A stretch of DNA of 64,000 nucleotides. It comes from Bauldia litoralis (GTDB lineage Bacteria; Pseudomonadota; Alphaproteobacteria; Rhizobiales; Kaistiaceae). A model generated the notes under the pieces. That model had not been told where the DNA came from and made no database searches. It saw nothing but the letters and a program-made list of their open reading frames with translations. Shown here one piece after another: positions 50,885 through 59,482 of the stretch. The position numbers and the translations under genes were made by a program. The DNA lies in contig NZ_FMXQ01000006.1 in NCBI RefSeq assembly GCF_900104485.1, positions 124,001-188,000 of the forward strand. Direction: 5' to 3'. Positions within the stretch are counted from its first letter, which is position 1. Every line of letters begins with the position of its first letter.

Positions 50885-51889
50885 TCAGCGGGGTTCGCCG
50901 CCGTAGCCGACCAGCATCTCGGCATATTGGGCGCGCAGCAGCGGTTCGGTGGTCTCCAGGCGGTCGGCGGCGAGGCGGCCGCGCATGGCGGCGAGGCTGT
51001 CGAAACCGCGTCCCGCCATCCAGTCCGCCAGCCCGTCGCGCAGGGTTGCGATGTGGTCCGGTCCGTGGCGGAGAAGGGCCGAGGCGGTCATCGTCACGTC
51101 GGCCCCGGCCAGCAGATACTTGACCACCTCGACATGGCTCTCGACGCCGGTGGTCGCGGCGAGCGAGGTGTTCAGCCGGCCGGCGAGCAGCGAGATCCAC
51201 AACAGCGCCTGCCGGATCTCGTAGGGCGAGCTGAGCTCGAGATCGGACTTCGGGGTCAGTGTCGCGAGATCGATATCCGGCTGGTAGAAGCGATTGAACA
51301 GGACCAGCCCGTCGGCACCGGCGCCGACAAGCGCGCCGGCGAAATGGCCGGGGGAGGAGAGCCACGGCCCGAGCTTGACCGAAAGCGGGATCGGTACGGC
51401 GGCGCGGACGGCAGAGACGGTTTCCAGCCAGCGCCGCTCAACGGCCTCGCCGCTCTCATCGATGTTGGCCGGAACCCGGTAGAGGTTGAGTTCGATTGCC
51501 GAGGCGCCGGCTGCCTCGATCTCATGGGCGAAGCTGACCCAGCCGGCGGGCGCCGAGCCATTGAGGCTGGCGACGATCGGCACGGCGCAGGCTTCGCGCG
51601 CCCGTCGGATCGTCTCAAGCCGCGCCTCCAGTCCGCCCGTCTCGGTGTCGGCCGTCGGGAAATAGCCTGCGGCTTCCGGTTGGGTCCAACTGCCTTCCTC
51701 CACCAGCGCCAGGGTGAGCGCATCCTCCGCCTCGATCTCCTCCTCGTAGATCGACGGCAGGACGATCGCTGCCGCGCCGGCATCCTCAAGCCGTCGAATG
51801 CCATCGAGGCTGCGGGACAGCGGCGAGGCCGAGGCGACCACCGGGTGGGCGAGCGGCAGGCCGAGCCATGTGGTGGCGAGATCGACCAT
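50885..51889 (-). CDS. dihydroorotate dehydrogenase-like flavoprotein
   Basis: This 334-residue TIM-barrel protein resembles class 1 dihydroorotate dehydrogenases: GLPLAHPVVASASPLSRSLD at the start and an FMN-phosphate region near AATTGVESHVEVVKYLLAG. The catalytic-base segment (normally N-x-S-C-P-N) reads ELNLYRVPAN, with no Cys or Ser at the base position, and the nearby Lys is in SVKLGPW. It may therefore not make orotate. I prefer the ATG at 51889 because GGAGG lies seven bases before it; a TTG at 51895 overlaps the nifJ stop. It forms an operon with nifJ and a GltD-like gene. Confidence 0.82.
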   Translation of the reverse strand: MVDLATTWLGLPLAHPVVASASPLSRSLDGIRRLEDAGAAAIVLPSIYEEEIEAEDALTLALVEEGSWTQPEAAGYFPTADTETGGLEARLETIRRAREACAVPIVASLNGSAPAGWVSFAHEIEAAGASAIELNLYRVPANIDESGEAVERRWLETVSAVRAAVPIPLSVKLGPWLSSPGHFAGALVGAGADGLVLFNRFYQPDIDLATLTPKSDLELSSPYEIRQALLWISLLAGRLNTSLAATTGVESHVEVVKYLLAGADVTMTASALLRHGPDHIATLRDGLADWMAGRGFDSLAAMRGRLAADRLETTEPLLRAQYAEMLVGYGGEPR

Positions 51890-51891
51890 GC

Positions 51892-54800
51892 TCAAACCTC
51901 CGTCCAGTTCGGCTGGAACCGGCTGCCGTCGCGGGCGGCGAGATCCTCATAGGTGCGGTAGCGCTCGTCGACGACGGCCTGCGCCTGACGCATCAGGTGG
52001 TCGGCGCGCTCGCGATCGCTGCGGGCGAGCGTCTTGTAGCGGAGTTCGCGATAGGCGAAGTCGGCGAGCTTGACGCGCGGCCGGGGGCTGTCGAGGCGGA
52101 AGGGATTCTCGCCGCTTCGACGCCGGGTCGGGTCGTAGCGGAACAAGGGCCAATAGCCGGCGGCCGTCGCCCGCGCCTGTTGCTTCATGCCGAAGCGCAG
52201 GTCGAAGCCGTGGGCGATGCAATGCGAATAGGCGAGGACCAGCGACGGGCCGGGATAGGCTTCCGCTTCGCGCAGCGCCAGCAGCGCCTGTTCGGAATTG
52301 GCCCCCATCGCGATCTGCGCAACATAGACATAGCCATAGGCGATGGCCTGCATGGCGAGGTCCTTGCGCGGCACTTCCTTGCCGGCCGACGCGAACTTCG
52401 CCGTGGCGCCGAGCGGCGTCGCCTTCGACGACTGGCCGCCGGTGTTGGAATAGACCTCGGTGTCGAGGACGAGGACATTGACGTCGCGGTTCTGGGCCAG
52501 GGTATGGTCGAGGCCGCCATAGCCGATGTCATAAGCCCAGCCGTCGCCGCCGACGATCCAGACGCTGCGACGGACGAGAAAATCGGCGAGCGCCAGAAGG
52601 TTCAGCGCAATGTCGTCGATGCGGCCGGCGAGCTTCTCGCGCATGGCGGCGACCCGTGTGCGCTGCGCCGCCAGCTCGCTCTCCGTCACCTGCGGGGCTT
52701 TGAGGATCGCCGTGACCAGATCGTCGCCGATATCCGCGGCGAGCTCTGCCAGGAGATGGCGGGCGACTTCGGTCTGCTTGTCGATGGCGAGGCGGTAGCC
52801 GAGGCCGAATTCGGCGTTGTCCTCGAACAGCGAATTGTTCCAGGCCGGGCCGCGTCCGTCGGCACCGGCGCGCCACGGATGGGCCGGCAGGTTGCCGCCA
52901 TAGATCGACGAGCAGCCGGTGGCATTGGCGATCTGCAGGCGATCGCCGAAGAGCTGGCTGATCAGCTTGACGTAGGGCGTCTCGCCGCAGCCGGCGCAGG
53001 CGCCGGAGAATTCGAACAGCGGCTCGAGGAACTGGACGCCGCGGACATTGGCGAAATTGACCCGCGAGCGGTCGACCTGGGGGAGCGTCTCGAAGAAGGC
53101 GATGTTCTTGCGCTCGGTCTCGACCAGCGGGCGCTTGTCGACCATGTCGATGGCGCGGTGGTCGGGATCGGTCGGGCTGATCGCCGGGCAGTTCTCGACG
53201 CAGATGCCGCAGCCGGTGCAATCCTCGACATAGATCTGCAGGGAGAAGCGGCTGTCGGGAAAGCCGCGGGCATTGACCGGCGCCGAGCGGAAGCTGTCAG
53301 GCGCGGTGTCCAGCGCGTCTTCCGCATAGGTCTTGGCGCGGATGACGCTGTGCGGGCAGACAATGCCGCACTGGCCACACTGGATGCAGAGATCGGCATC
53401 CCAGAAGGGGACCTCGACGGCGATGTTGCGCTTCTCGAAAGCGGTGGTGCCGACCGGGAAGGTGCCGTCGACGGGGAGGGCGCTGACCGGAATGGCGTCG
53501 CCGCGACCGGCCATCATCGCGCCGGTGACGGTGCGGACGAAGTCCGGCGCGTCGTCGGGGACCAGGGGTGGATTGTCCGTGCCGGTCAGGTCGACGGGGA
53601 TCGTCACCTCGTGGAGATGCGCCAGCGCGGCATCGACCGCGGCGAAATTCTTCTCGATGACCGCGCCGCCCTTGCGACCATAGGCCTTCTCGATCGATGC
53701 CTTGATCGCGGCGATCGCCTCGTCACGCGGCATGATGTCCGAGATGGCGAAGAAGCAGGTCTGGAGGATGGTATTGACGCGGGGCCCAAGCCCTAGGTCC
53801 TGTGCCACCTTCGTCGCGTCGATGACGAAGACGCGGAGCTGCTTCTCGATGATGTGGCGCTGGACGGGACGGGGCAGGTGATCCCAGACGGCGTTGGCTG
53901 TGTATGGCGCGTTGAGCAGGAAGGTGGCGCCGGGGCGCGCCGGGCCGAGGATGTCGAGCTTGCGCAGCAGCTCGAAGCGGTGGCAGGCGACGAAATCCGC
54001 GTGACGGATCAGGTAGGGGGCATGGACCGGCTCGTGGCCGAAGCGGAGATGCGAGACGGTCTCGGCGCCCGACTTGTGCGAGTCGTAGACGAAGTAGCCC
54101 TGGGCGAAGCGGTCGGCGTCCTCGGCCAGCATCTTGACGCTGTTCTTGTTGGCGCCGACCGTGCCATCCGAGCCGAGGCCGAAGAACAGGGCGCGCGTGG
54201 TGGCATCCGGTTCGATGTCGAAATCGCGGTCGAAGGGAAGGCTGGTGCCGGAGACATCGTCGTCGATGCCGATGGTGAAGCCGTTGCGGGGCTTGTCCTT
54301 CGCGGCCTCGTCGAAGACCGCCCTGACCATGCCGGGATGGAAGTCCTTGGACGACAGGCCGTAGCGACCGCCGAAGATGCGGGGCATGGCGGTTCGCTCG
54401 CCGTTGGCGACAGCCTGGGCAAATGCGGCGACGACGTCCTGGTAGAGCGGCTCGCCAGTGCCGCCGGGCTCCTTGCAGCGGTCAAGCACGGCGATGCCGC
54501 GGACGGTGGCCGGCAGCGCGGCGAGGAAGTGTTCGACGGAAAACGGCCGGTAGAGCAGGACCTGCAGCGCGCCGACCTTCTGGCCGTCGGCCGCCAGCCG
54601 GGCCGCTGTCTCGCGCACCACCTCGGCGCCGGAGCCCATGGCGATGGCGACGCGTTCGGCCTCCGGGTGGCCGTCATACTGGAACAGCCGGTACTGGCGA
54701 CCGCAGAGGCCGGCGAGCCGGTCCATCGCCGCCTGGACGATGACGGGAACCGCTGCGTGGAACGGGGTGGCGGTTTCGCGGGCCTGGAAGAAGGTGTCCG

Positions 54801-55479
54801 GGTTGTGGGCGGTGCCTCGGACCACCGGATGGGCCGGGCTCAGCGCCCGCTCGCGATGGGCGCGGATCAGCTTCTCGTCGATCATCGCCCGCATCGTGTC
54901 GTCGGGCAGCAGGGTCAGCTTGTTGACCTCGTGCGAGGTGCGGAAGCCATCCATGAAATGGAGGAAGGGGATGCGGGATTCCAGCGTCGCGGCCTGGGCG
55001 ACCAGGGCAAGGTCGTGCGCCTCCTGCACCGATGCAGCGCCCATCATGGCGAAGCCGGTGGAGCGCACCGCCATCACGTCCTGATGATCGCCGAAGATCG
55101 AAAGCGCCTGGGTGGCGAGGGAACGCGCCGCGACATGGAAGACCGTCGGCGTCAGCTCGCCGGCGATCTTGAACATGTTGGGCAGCATCAGGAGCAGGCC
55201 CTGCGAGGCGGTGAAGGTGGTGGTCAGCGCGCCGCTTTGCAGCGACCCGTGCAGCGCACCGGCCGCGCCGCCCTCGGACTGCATCTCCTGCACCGAAGGG
55301 AGCGTCCCCCAGACGTTGGCAATCCCCCTGGCGATCCACTCGTCGGCATGCTCGGCCATCGGCGAGGAGGGGGTGATCGGGTAGATCGCGAAGACCTCGT
55401 TGACGCGATAGGCGACATGGGCGACGGCGGCGTTGCCGTCCATGGTGTCGGTGACGGGTGTGTTGGCGATCGCGCTCAT
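51892..55479 (-). CDS. nifJ: pyruvate:ferredoxin (flavodoxin) oxidoreductase
   Basis: This 1195-residue one-chain enzyme oxidises pyruvate and CoA to acetyl-CoA and CO2, reducing ferredoxin or flavodoxin. Domains in order: pyruvate-binding N-terminus (FAIYPITPSSPMAEHADEWI), gamma domain near DSHKSGAETVSHLRFG, two 4Fe-4S motifs (CIQCGQCGIVCP near residue 698, CTGCGICVENCP near 755), and the thiamine diphosphate domain with GDGWAYDIGYGGLDH and EVYSNTGGQSSK (near 980). The ATG at 55479 forms an ATGA overlap with the upstream GltD-like gene. An aerobic oxygen-sensitive enzyme would be unusual, which fits the FNR-type box. Confidence 0.95.
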   Translation of the reverse strand: MSAIANTPVTDTMDGNAAVAHVAYRVNEVFAIYPITPSSPMAEHADEWIARGIANVWGTLPSVQEMQSEGGAAGALHGSLQSGALTTTFTASQGLLLMLPNMFKIAGELTPTVFHVAARSLATQALSIFGDHQDVMAVRSTGFAMMGAASVQEAHDLALVAQAATLESRIPFLHFMDGFRTSHEVNKLTLLPDDTMRAMIDEKLIRAHRERALSPAHPVVRGTAHNPDTFFQARETATPFHAAVPVIVQAAMDRLAGLCGRQYRLFQYDGHPEAERVAIAMGSGAEVVRETAARLAADGQKVGALQVLLYRPFSVEHFLAALPATVRGIAVLDRCKEPGGTGEPLYQDVVAAFAQAVANGERTAMPRIFGGRYGLSSKDFHPGMVRAVFDEAAKDKPRNGFTIGIDDDVSGTSLPFDRDFDIEPDATTRALFFGLGSDGTVGANKNSVKMLAEDADRFAQGYFVYDSHKSGAETVSHLRFGHEPVHAPYLIRHADFVACHRFELLRKLDILGPARPGATFLLNAPYTANAVWDHLPRPVQRHIIEKQLRVFVIDATKVAQDLGLGPRVNTILQTCFFAISDIMPRDEAIAAIKASIEKAYGRKGGAVIEKNFAAVDAALAHLHEVTIPVDLTGTDNPPLVPDDAPDFVRTVTGAMMAGRGDAIPVSALPVDGTFPVGTTAFEKRNIAVEVPFWDADLCIQCGQCGIVCPHSVIRAKTYAEDALDTAPDSFRSAPVNARGFPDSRFSLQIYVEDCTGCGICVENCPAISPTDPDHRAIDMVDKRPLVETERKNIAFFETLPQVDRSRVNFANVRGVQFLEPLFEFSGACAGCGETPYVKLISQLFGDRLQIANATGCSSIYGGNLPAHPWRAGADGRGPAWNNSLFEDNAEFGLGYRLAIDKQTEVARHLLAELAADIGDDLVTAILKAPQVTESELAAQRTRVAAMREKLAGRIDDIALNLLALADFLVRRSVWIVGGDGWAYDIGYGGLDHTLAQNRDVNVLVLDTEVYSNTGGQSSKATPLGATAKFASAGKEVPRKDLAMQAIAYGYVYVAQIAMGANSEQALLALREAEAYPGPSLVLAYSHCIAHGFDLRFGMKQQARATAAGYWPLFRYDPTRRRSGENPFRLDSPRPRVKLADFAYRELRYKTLARSDRERADHLMRQAQAVVDERYRTYEDLAARDGSRFQPNWTEV

Positions 55480-57158
55480 GGCCGGACCTTGAAGCGGAGA
55501 GGACTGTGGGCTTCCGGCGCAAGTGCCGCCACGGGTTCGGGCAGCATCTCGATCGCGTGGCAGGGGCACTGGTCGTAGCAGACGGCGCAGCCGGTGCAGA
55601 GGTCGAGGTCGACGGTGTATTTGCGGCCCTTGCCGAGTTTGACGACTGCCTGTTCGGGACAGGCGGCGAAGCAGTTGTCGCATTCGAAGCAGTTGCCGCA
55701 GGACAGGCAGCGGTCGGATTCGTACCGCGCCTGACGGGCGTCGATGCCGGCGACCACCTCGGCGAAGCCGGAGCGCGCTTCGGGGGGCAGGGCGCTCATC
55801 TGCGACCGCCCGGCATCGAGGAAATGCGGCAGGTTGAGCATCGGGAAATCAACCGAGGGCGCCTTTTCGCGCGGCTCGATGGTCTGGCCGTTCAGCCATG
55901 CGTCGATGGCGCGCGCGGCCTTCTTGCCGTGGCCGGTGGCGGCGGTCATCGTCATCAGGCCGCCGATGACATCGCCGCCGGCGAAGAGGCCGGGACGGCC
56001 GGTCATCATCATCGCGTCGACCAGCACGGTGTCACGGGCGCCGATAGCGACGTCGTCGATCTTTCGCAGAACATCGAGCTCGGCGTGCTGGCCGAGCGCC
56101 AGCACCAGTGCGTCGACGGGGAGGGTTTCGAGGCGGCCGGTCGGGGTAAGGGCGCCGTCTTCGCCGAGTTCGATCGCCTCGACGGTGACGCCTTCGGCTC
56201 CGAAGCGCACTGGGCTGGTCAGCCACTGGGCCTTGACGCCTTCGAGGAAGGCTTCGTCCGCCTCATAGGGGTCGGCGCGCATATGCTCGCGGTCGCGGCG
56301 GTAGATGAGGATTGCCTCCTCAGCGCCGAGTCGCCTGGCGACGCGGGCGGCATCCATCGCCGTGTTGCCGCCGCCGACGATGCCTACGACACGGCCGAGC
56401 AGGGGGGCGTTGCCGGCCTCGACCTGCTCGAACAGGCGAATGGCGTCGACCATCTTGCGGCCGTCGGCGGCGGGGATGTCGAGGTGGTTGCCGGCCTGGG
56501 CGCCGATCGCGACGAAGCAGGCGTCGAAGCCGCCTTCGGCGACGGCCGCGTCGAGATCGTCGACCCGGGTGTTCATGGTGAAGGTGACGCCCATGGCGGC
56601 GATGCGGGCGACTTCCTTGGCAAGGTCGGCGCGGGGCAGGCGGTAGGCGGGGATGCCGTAATGGAGCATGCCGCCGGGCTCGGCCATGGCGTCGCGGATC
56701 TCGACCGCGTGGCCGAGGCGGCGCAGGTGCCAGGCGCAGGAGAGGCCGGCGGGACCGGCGCCAACGACCAGGATGCGCTTGCCGGTATCCGGGCCGGGGG
56801 CGACGGTCCAGCCCTGCTCGGCGGCGAGGTCGCCGAGGTGGCGCTCGACCGCGTGGATCAGCACCGCTTCGTCGAGGTCCTTGCGGTTGCAGCTTGTCTC
56901 GCAGGGGTGGTAGCAGGCGCGGCCGTGGACGGCCGGCATCGGATTGTCGGCGACCAGCGTGCGCCAGGCCGCCTCGAAATCGCCGGTTCGTGCGTGCGCC
57001 AGCCAGGCCTGGATGTTCTCGCCGGCCGGGCAGGCGCTGTTGCAGGGCGGCAGGTGGTCGATCCATGCCGGCCGCTGCCAGCGCCGGGCGCCAGCGCCTT
57101 TCTGCATCGTCGCCTGGAGGACCGGCGTCAGGTCCTTCGGTATCAGGCTCATCCGCAT
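55476..57158 (-). CDS. GltD-like NAD(P)-binding oxidoreductase with C-terminal ferredoxin clusters
   Basis: This 560-residue flavoprotein resembles the small subunit of glutamate synthase. The N-terminal Fe-S part has CNSACPAGENIQAW and CYHPCETSCNRKDLDE; FAD is bound by VVGAGPAGLSCAWHL and NADPH by GIVGGGNTAMDAARVA. The C-terminus carries CLSCGNCFECDNCFAACP and CTGCAVCYDQCPCHAIEML, an added ferredoxin module. No glutamate synthase large subunit is near. It probably passes electrons between NAD(P)H and ferredoxin for the NifJ encoded next. A second ATG two codons in (57152) has better spacing to GGGAG. An FNR-type box lies 47 bases upstream. Confidence 0.87.
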   Translation of the reverse strand: MRMSLIPKDLTPVLQATMQKGAGARRWQRPAWIDHLPPCNSACPAGENIQAWLAHARTGDFEAAWRTLVADNPMPAVHGRACYHPCETSCNRKDLDEAVLIHAVERHLGDLAAEQGWTVAPGPDTGKRILVVGAGPAGLSCAWHLRRLGHAVEIRDAMAEPGGMLHYGIPAYRLPRADLAKEVARIAAMGVTFTMNTRVDDLDAAVAEGGFDACFVAIGAQAGNHLDIPAADGRKMVDAIRLFEQVEAGNAPLLGRVVGIVGGGNTAMDAARVARRLGAEEAILIYRRDREHMRADPYEADEAFLEGVKAQWLTSPVRFGAEGVTVEAIELGEDGALTPTGRLETLPVDALVLALGQHAELDVLRKIDDVAIGARDTVLVDAMMMTGRPGLFAGGDVIGGLMTMTAATGHGKKAARAIDAWLNGQTIEPREKAPSVDFPMLNLPHFLDAGRSQMSALPPEARSGFAEVVAGIDARQARYESDRCLSCGNCFECDNCFAACPEQAVVKLGKGRKYTVDLDLCTGCAVCYDQCPCHAIEMLPEPVAALAPEAHSPLRFKVRP

Positions 57159-57204
57159 CGCTCCCTTGTCGAGCGAGTCCTAGCGGTTGCGGCGGGGCGC
57201 CACT

Positions 57205-57218
57205 TTAATCCAGGTCAA
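57205..57218 (-). promoter_or_regulatory. FNR/FixK-type box upstream of the GltD-like/nifJ operon
   Basis: Read on the minus strand it is TTGAC-CTGG-ATTAA, matching eight of ten positions of TTGAT-N4-ATCAA (or TTGAC-N4-GTCAA). It lies 47 bases before the GltD-like start, as for an activator at -41.5. It is about 160 bases before the divergent transporter gene, which it probably does not control. Confidence 0.6.
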
Positions 57219-57377
57219 ATGCGCGAAAAGGCGGCTGGAACGGCAATGGGCCGCTATTTCCGATCAAAGTCGTTGTTCCGACTGCCGCCAACGCCGTGTC
57301 CGGGCTATGAACAGGGAACGGACTGTGGTTCAACCGTCCGCCCGTCCTGACGACCAGTATTCAAGGACAGAACCGAC

Positions 57378-59405
57378 GTGCTGGAAGCGGCCGGCGTAGC
57401 CTTATCTGAATTGGCCGATCCGACGCGGCTCGGGATTCTCGGGCTCGGCGCCCTGGTCGGCCTGCTGGTCGGGCTGATTCCGGGCCTCGGCGGGCTGACC
57501 GCGCTCGCCGTCCTGATCCCCTTCACCTATTCGATGGACTCCTATTCGGCGATGGCGCTGCTGATCGGCATGGCGGCGGTCATCCCGATGTCGGACGTCA
57601 TCCCCGCCATCTTCTTCGGCGTCCCCGGGACCGTCGGCTGCGCGGCAACGGTGCTCGACGGGTATCCGCTGGCCAAGAAAGGGCAGGCGGCACGGGCGCT
57701 TGGCGCGAGCTATGCCGCGAGCACGCTCGGCGGCTTGTTCGGTGCGCTGCTGCTGCTGGTATCGATCCCCGTTCTCCGGCCGCTGCTGCTTCACCTCGGG
57801 ACGCCGGAACTGCTCGGTTTCTGCATCTTCGGCCTGTCGATGGTCGCGGCGCTGAGCGGCGGACAACCACTGCGCGGCATGACGGCGGCAGCACTCGGCC
57901 TGCTGATCGCCATGGTCGGCATCGAATCGCAGACCGGCATCGAGCGGTTGACCTTCGGCGAGCTCTACCTGTGGGACGGCGTTCCCCTCGCGCCTTTCAC
58001 GCTCGGCCTGTTTGCCGTTCCCGAACTCGCGGCACTGATGATCGCGCGGTCAAACGTCTCGGAGAAGAAGACCAGCGAGGGTTATTCGCTGCGCGGCCAG
58101 AAGCAGGGCTTTGCCGATGTCGGGCGCCACTGGTGGCTGATGCTGCGGTGTTCGTGGATCGGTTCGGCGTTTGGCGCGGTCCCCGGCATGGGGGCATCGG
58201 TGATCGACTGGATCGCCTACGGCCATGCCGTGCGGACGGAAAAGGACACCGAGACCTTCGGCACCGGCGACATCCGCGGCGTGATCGCGTCGGAATCCGC
58301 CAACAATGCGCGGGAAGGCGGCGCCCTGATACCGACCATCGCCTTCGGGGTGCCGGGGAGCGCCTCGATGGCGCTGCTGCTCGGCGCCTTCCAGATCCAC
58401 GGCCTGGTGCCGGGGCCGGAGATGCTGACCCGGCATCTCGACGTGACCTACCTGATCATCGGCAGCCTGGTGCTGGGAACGCTGGTCGGGGCGACGGTCT
58501 GCGTGCTGGCCAGCGGCTATCTCGTCAAGCTGGTCGACGTGCGCTACGCGATCCTGCTGCCAGTGGTCATCGGCCTGGCGCTGATCGGCGCCTTTGTCGG
58601 CGGTCAGCGCGCCTGGGAGGACATGCTGATCCTGGTGTCCGTCGGGTTGCTCGGTTTTGCGATGCGAGAGTTGAACTGGCCGAGGGCGCCCCTGCTTCTC
58701 GGACTGGTGCTGGGCGACCTGGTCGAACGCTACCTGTTCATCTCCATCCAGATCTACGGATACGAGTGGCTCTTCCGGCCACTGGTGATGATCCTGCTGG
58801 CCCTCGCCGCCTGGGGCCTGTACGGGCCGCTGCGCCGGGCAATCGGCGGCGCGGCCCGGGGGTTTCGGCTCAGGGGACGATCGGTCAAGTTCGGCCGTCA
58901 GGTGTGGTTCAATCTGGTCTTCGTTGTGATCTTCGGTGCGGCGCTGGTTGTTGCGCGGGACTGGCCGTTGCAGGCTCGCATCGGTCCGCAGATCGTCCTG
59001 GTCACCGGCCTTACGCTGGCACTGTTCAGCCTGCTGGTCGAACTGTTCCGGGGCGAGGATGCGCCGGCCGGGGCCACCGACGCGATGTCCCGCGGCCATT
59101 CCGCCGAGGAAGACGGCTTCGCGCCTGGCGACATCCTCAAGCGTGGCGGCCTCTACTTCCTCTGGTTGATCGGCGTGATCGCCACGGCGTGGGCGATCGG
59201 TCTGTTGCCGGCCTTGCTGGTCTACGGTATTGCCTTTGCCCGCGTCGAAGGCCGCGAGAGCTGGCGGACTTCGCTGACGTTGGGGCTCGGTCTCGTCATG
59301 GGCTGCTGGGTGGTCTTCGATCTCGGACTGAGCATCGTGTGGCCGCGAAGCCTGGTTGGCGATTTCTTTCCGGCGCTGCGGCAGGCGCTTGGCGGGTTGG
59401 TCTAG
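57378..59405 (+). CDS. TctA-TctB fusion permease of a tripartite tricarboxylate transporter
   Basis: This is a 675-residue inner-membrane protein. Residues to about 500 are TctA: GLLVGLIPGLGGLTALAVLI, PAIFFGVPGTVGCAATVLDG and a second half with PGMGASVIDWIAYGHAV and TIAFGVPGSASMALLLGA. From about 510 to the end the four-helix TctB small permease is joined (WFNLVFVVIFGAALVVARDW, WLIGVIATAWAIGLLPALL). The two are normally separate genes. It should take up a citrate-like or other carboxylate with a TctC-type binding protein, one of which is encoded at 62.7 kb. The start is a GTG at 57378. The gap upstream is divergent from the redox operon. Confidence 0.87.
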   Translation: MLEAAGVALSELADPTRLGILGLGALVGLLVGLIPGLGGLTALAVLIPFTYSMDSYSAMALLIGMAAVIPMSDVIPAIFFGVPGTVGCAATVLDGYPLAKKGQAARALGASYAASTLGGLFGALLLLVSIPVLRPLLLHLGTPELLGFCIFGLSMVAALSGGQPLRGMTAAALGLLIAMVGIESQTGIERLTFGELYLWDGVPLAPFTLGLFAVPELAALMIARSNVSEKKTSEGYSLRGQKQGFADVGRHWWLMLRCSWIGSAFGAVPGMGASVIDWIAYGHAVRTEKDTETFGTGDIRGVIASESANNAREGGALIPTIAFGVPGSASMALLLGAFQIHGLVPGPEMLTRHLDVTYLIIGSLVLGTLVGATVCVLASGYLVKLVDVRYAILLPVVIGLALIGAFVGGQRAWEDMLILVSVGLLGFAMRELNWPRAPLLLGLVLGDLVERYLFISIQIYGYEWLFRPLVMILLALAAWGLYGPLRRAIGGAARGFRLRGRSVKFGRQVWFNLVFVVIFGAALVVARDWPLQARIGPQIVLVTGLTLALFSLLVELFRGEDAPAGATDAMSRGHSAEEDGFAPGDILKRGGLYFLWLIGVIATAWAIGLLPALLVYGIAFARVEGRESWRTSLTLGLGLVMGCWVVFDLGLSIVWPRSLVGDFFPALRQALGGLV

Positions 59406-59482
59406 TCACCGGCGTCAGGGTTTGAGAAATTGGATGGACAGGCTGTCTGTCGGGACTACGCAATAAGGAACAAAGACGCATC

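Noticed and set aside
53854..57350. two long plus-strand ORFs (53854-55578 and 55458-57350) opposite nifJ and the GltD-like gene
   Set aside because: Both are mirror frames of conserved Fe-S enzymes whose motifs are on the minus strand.
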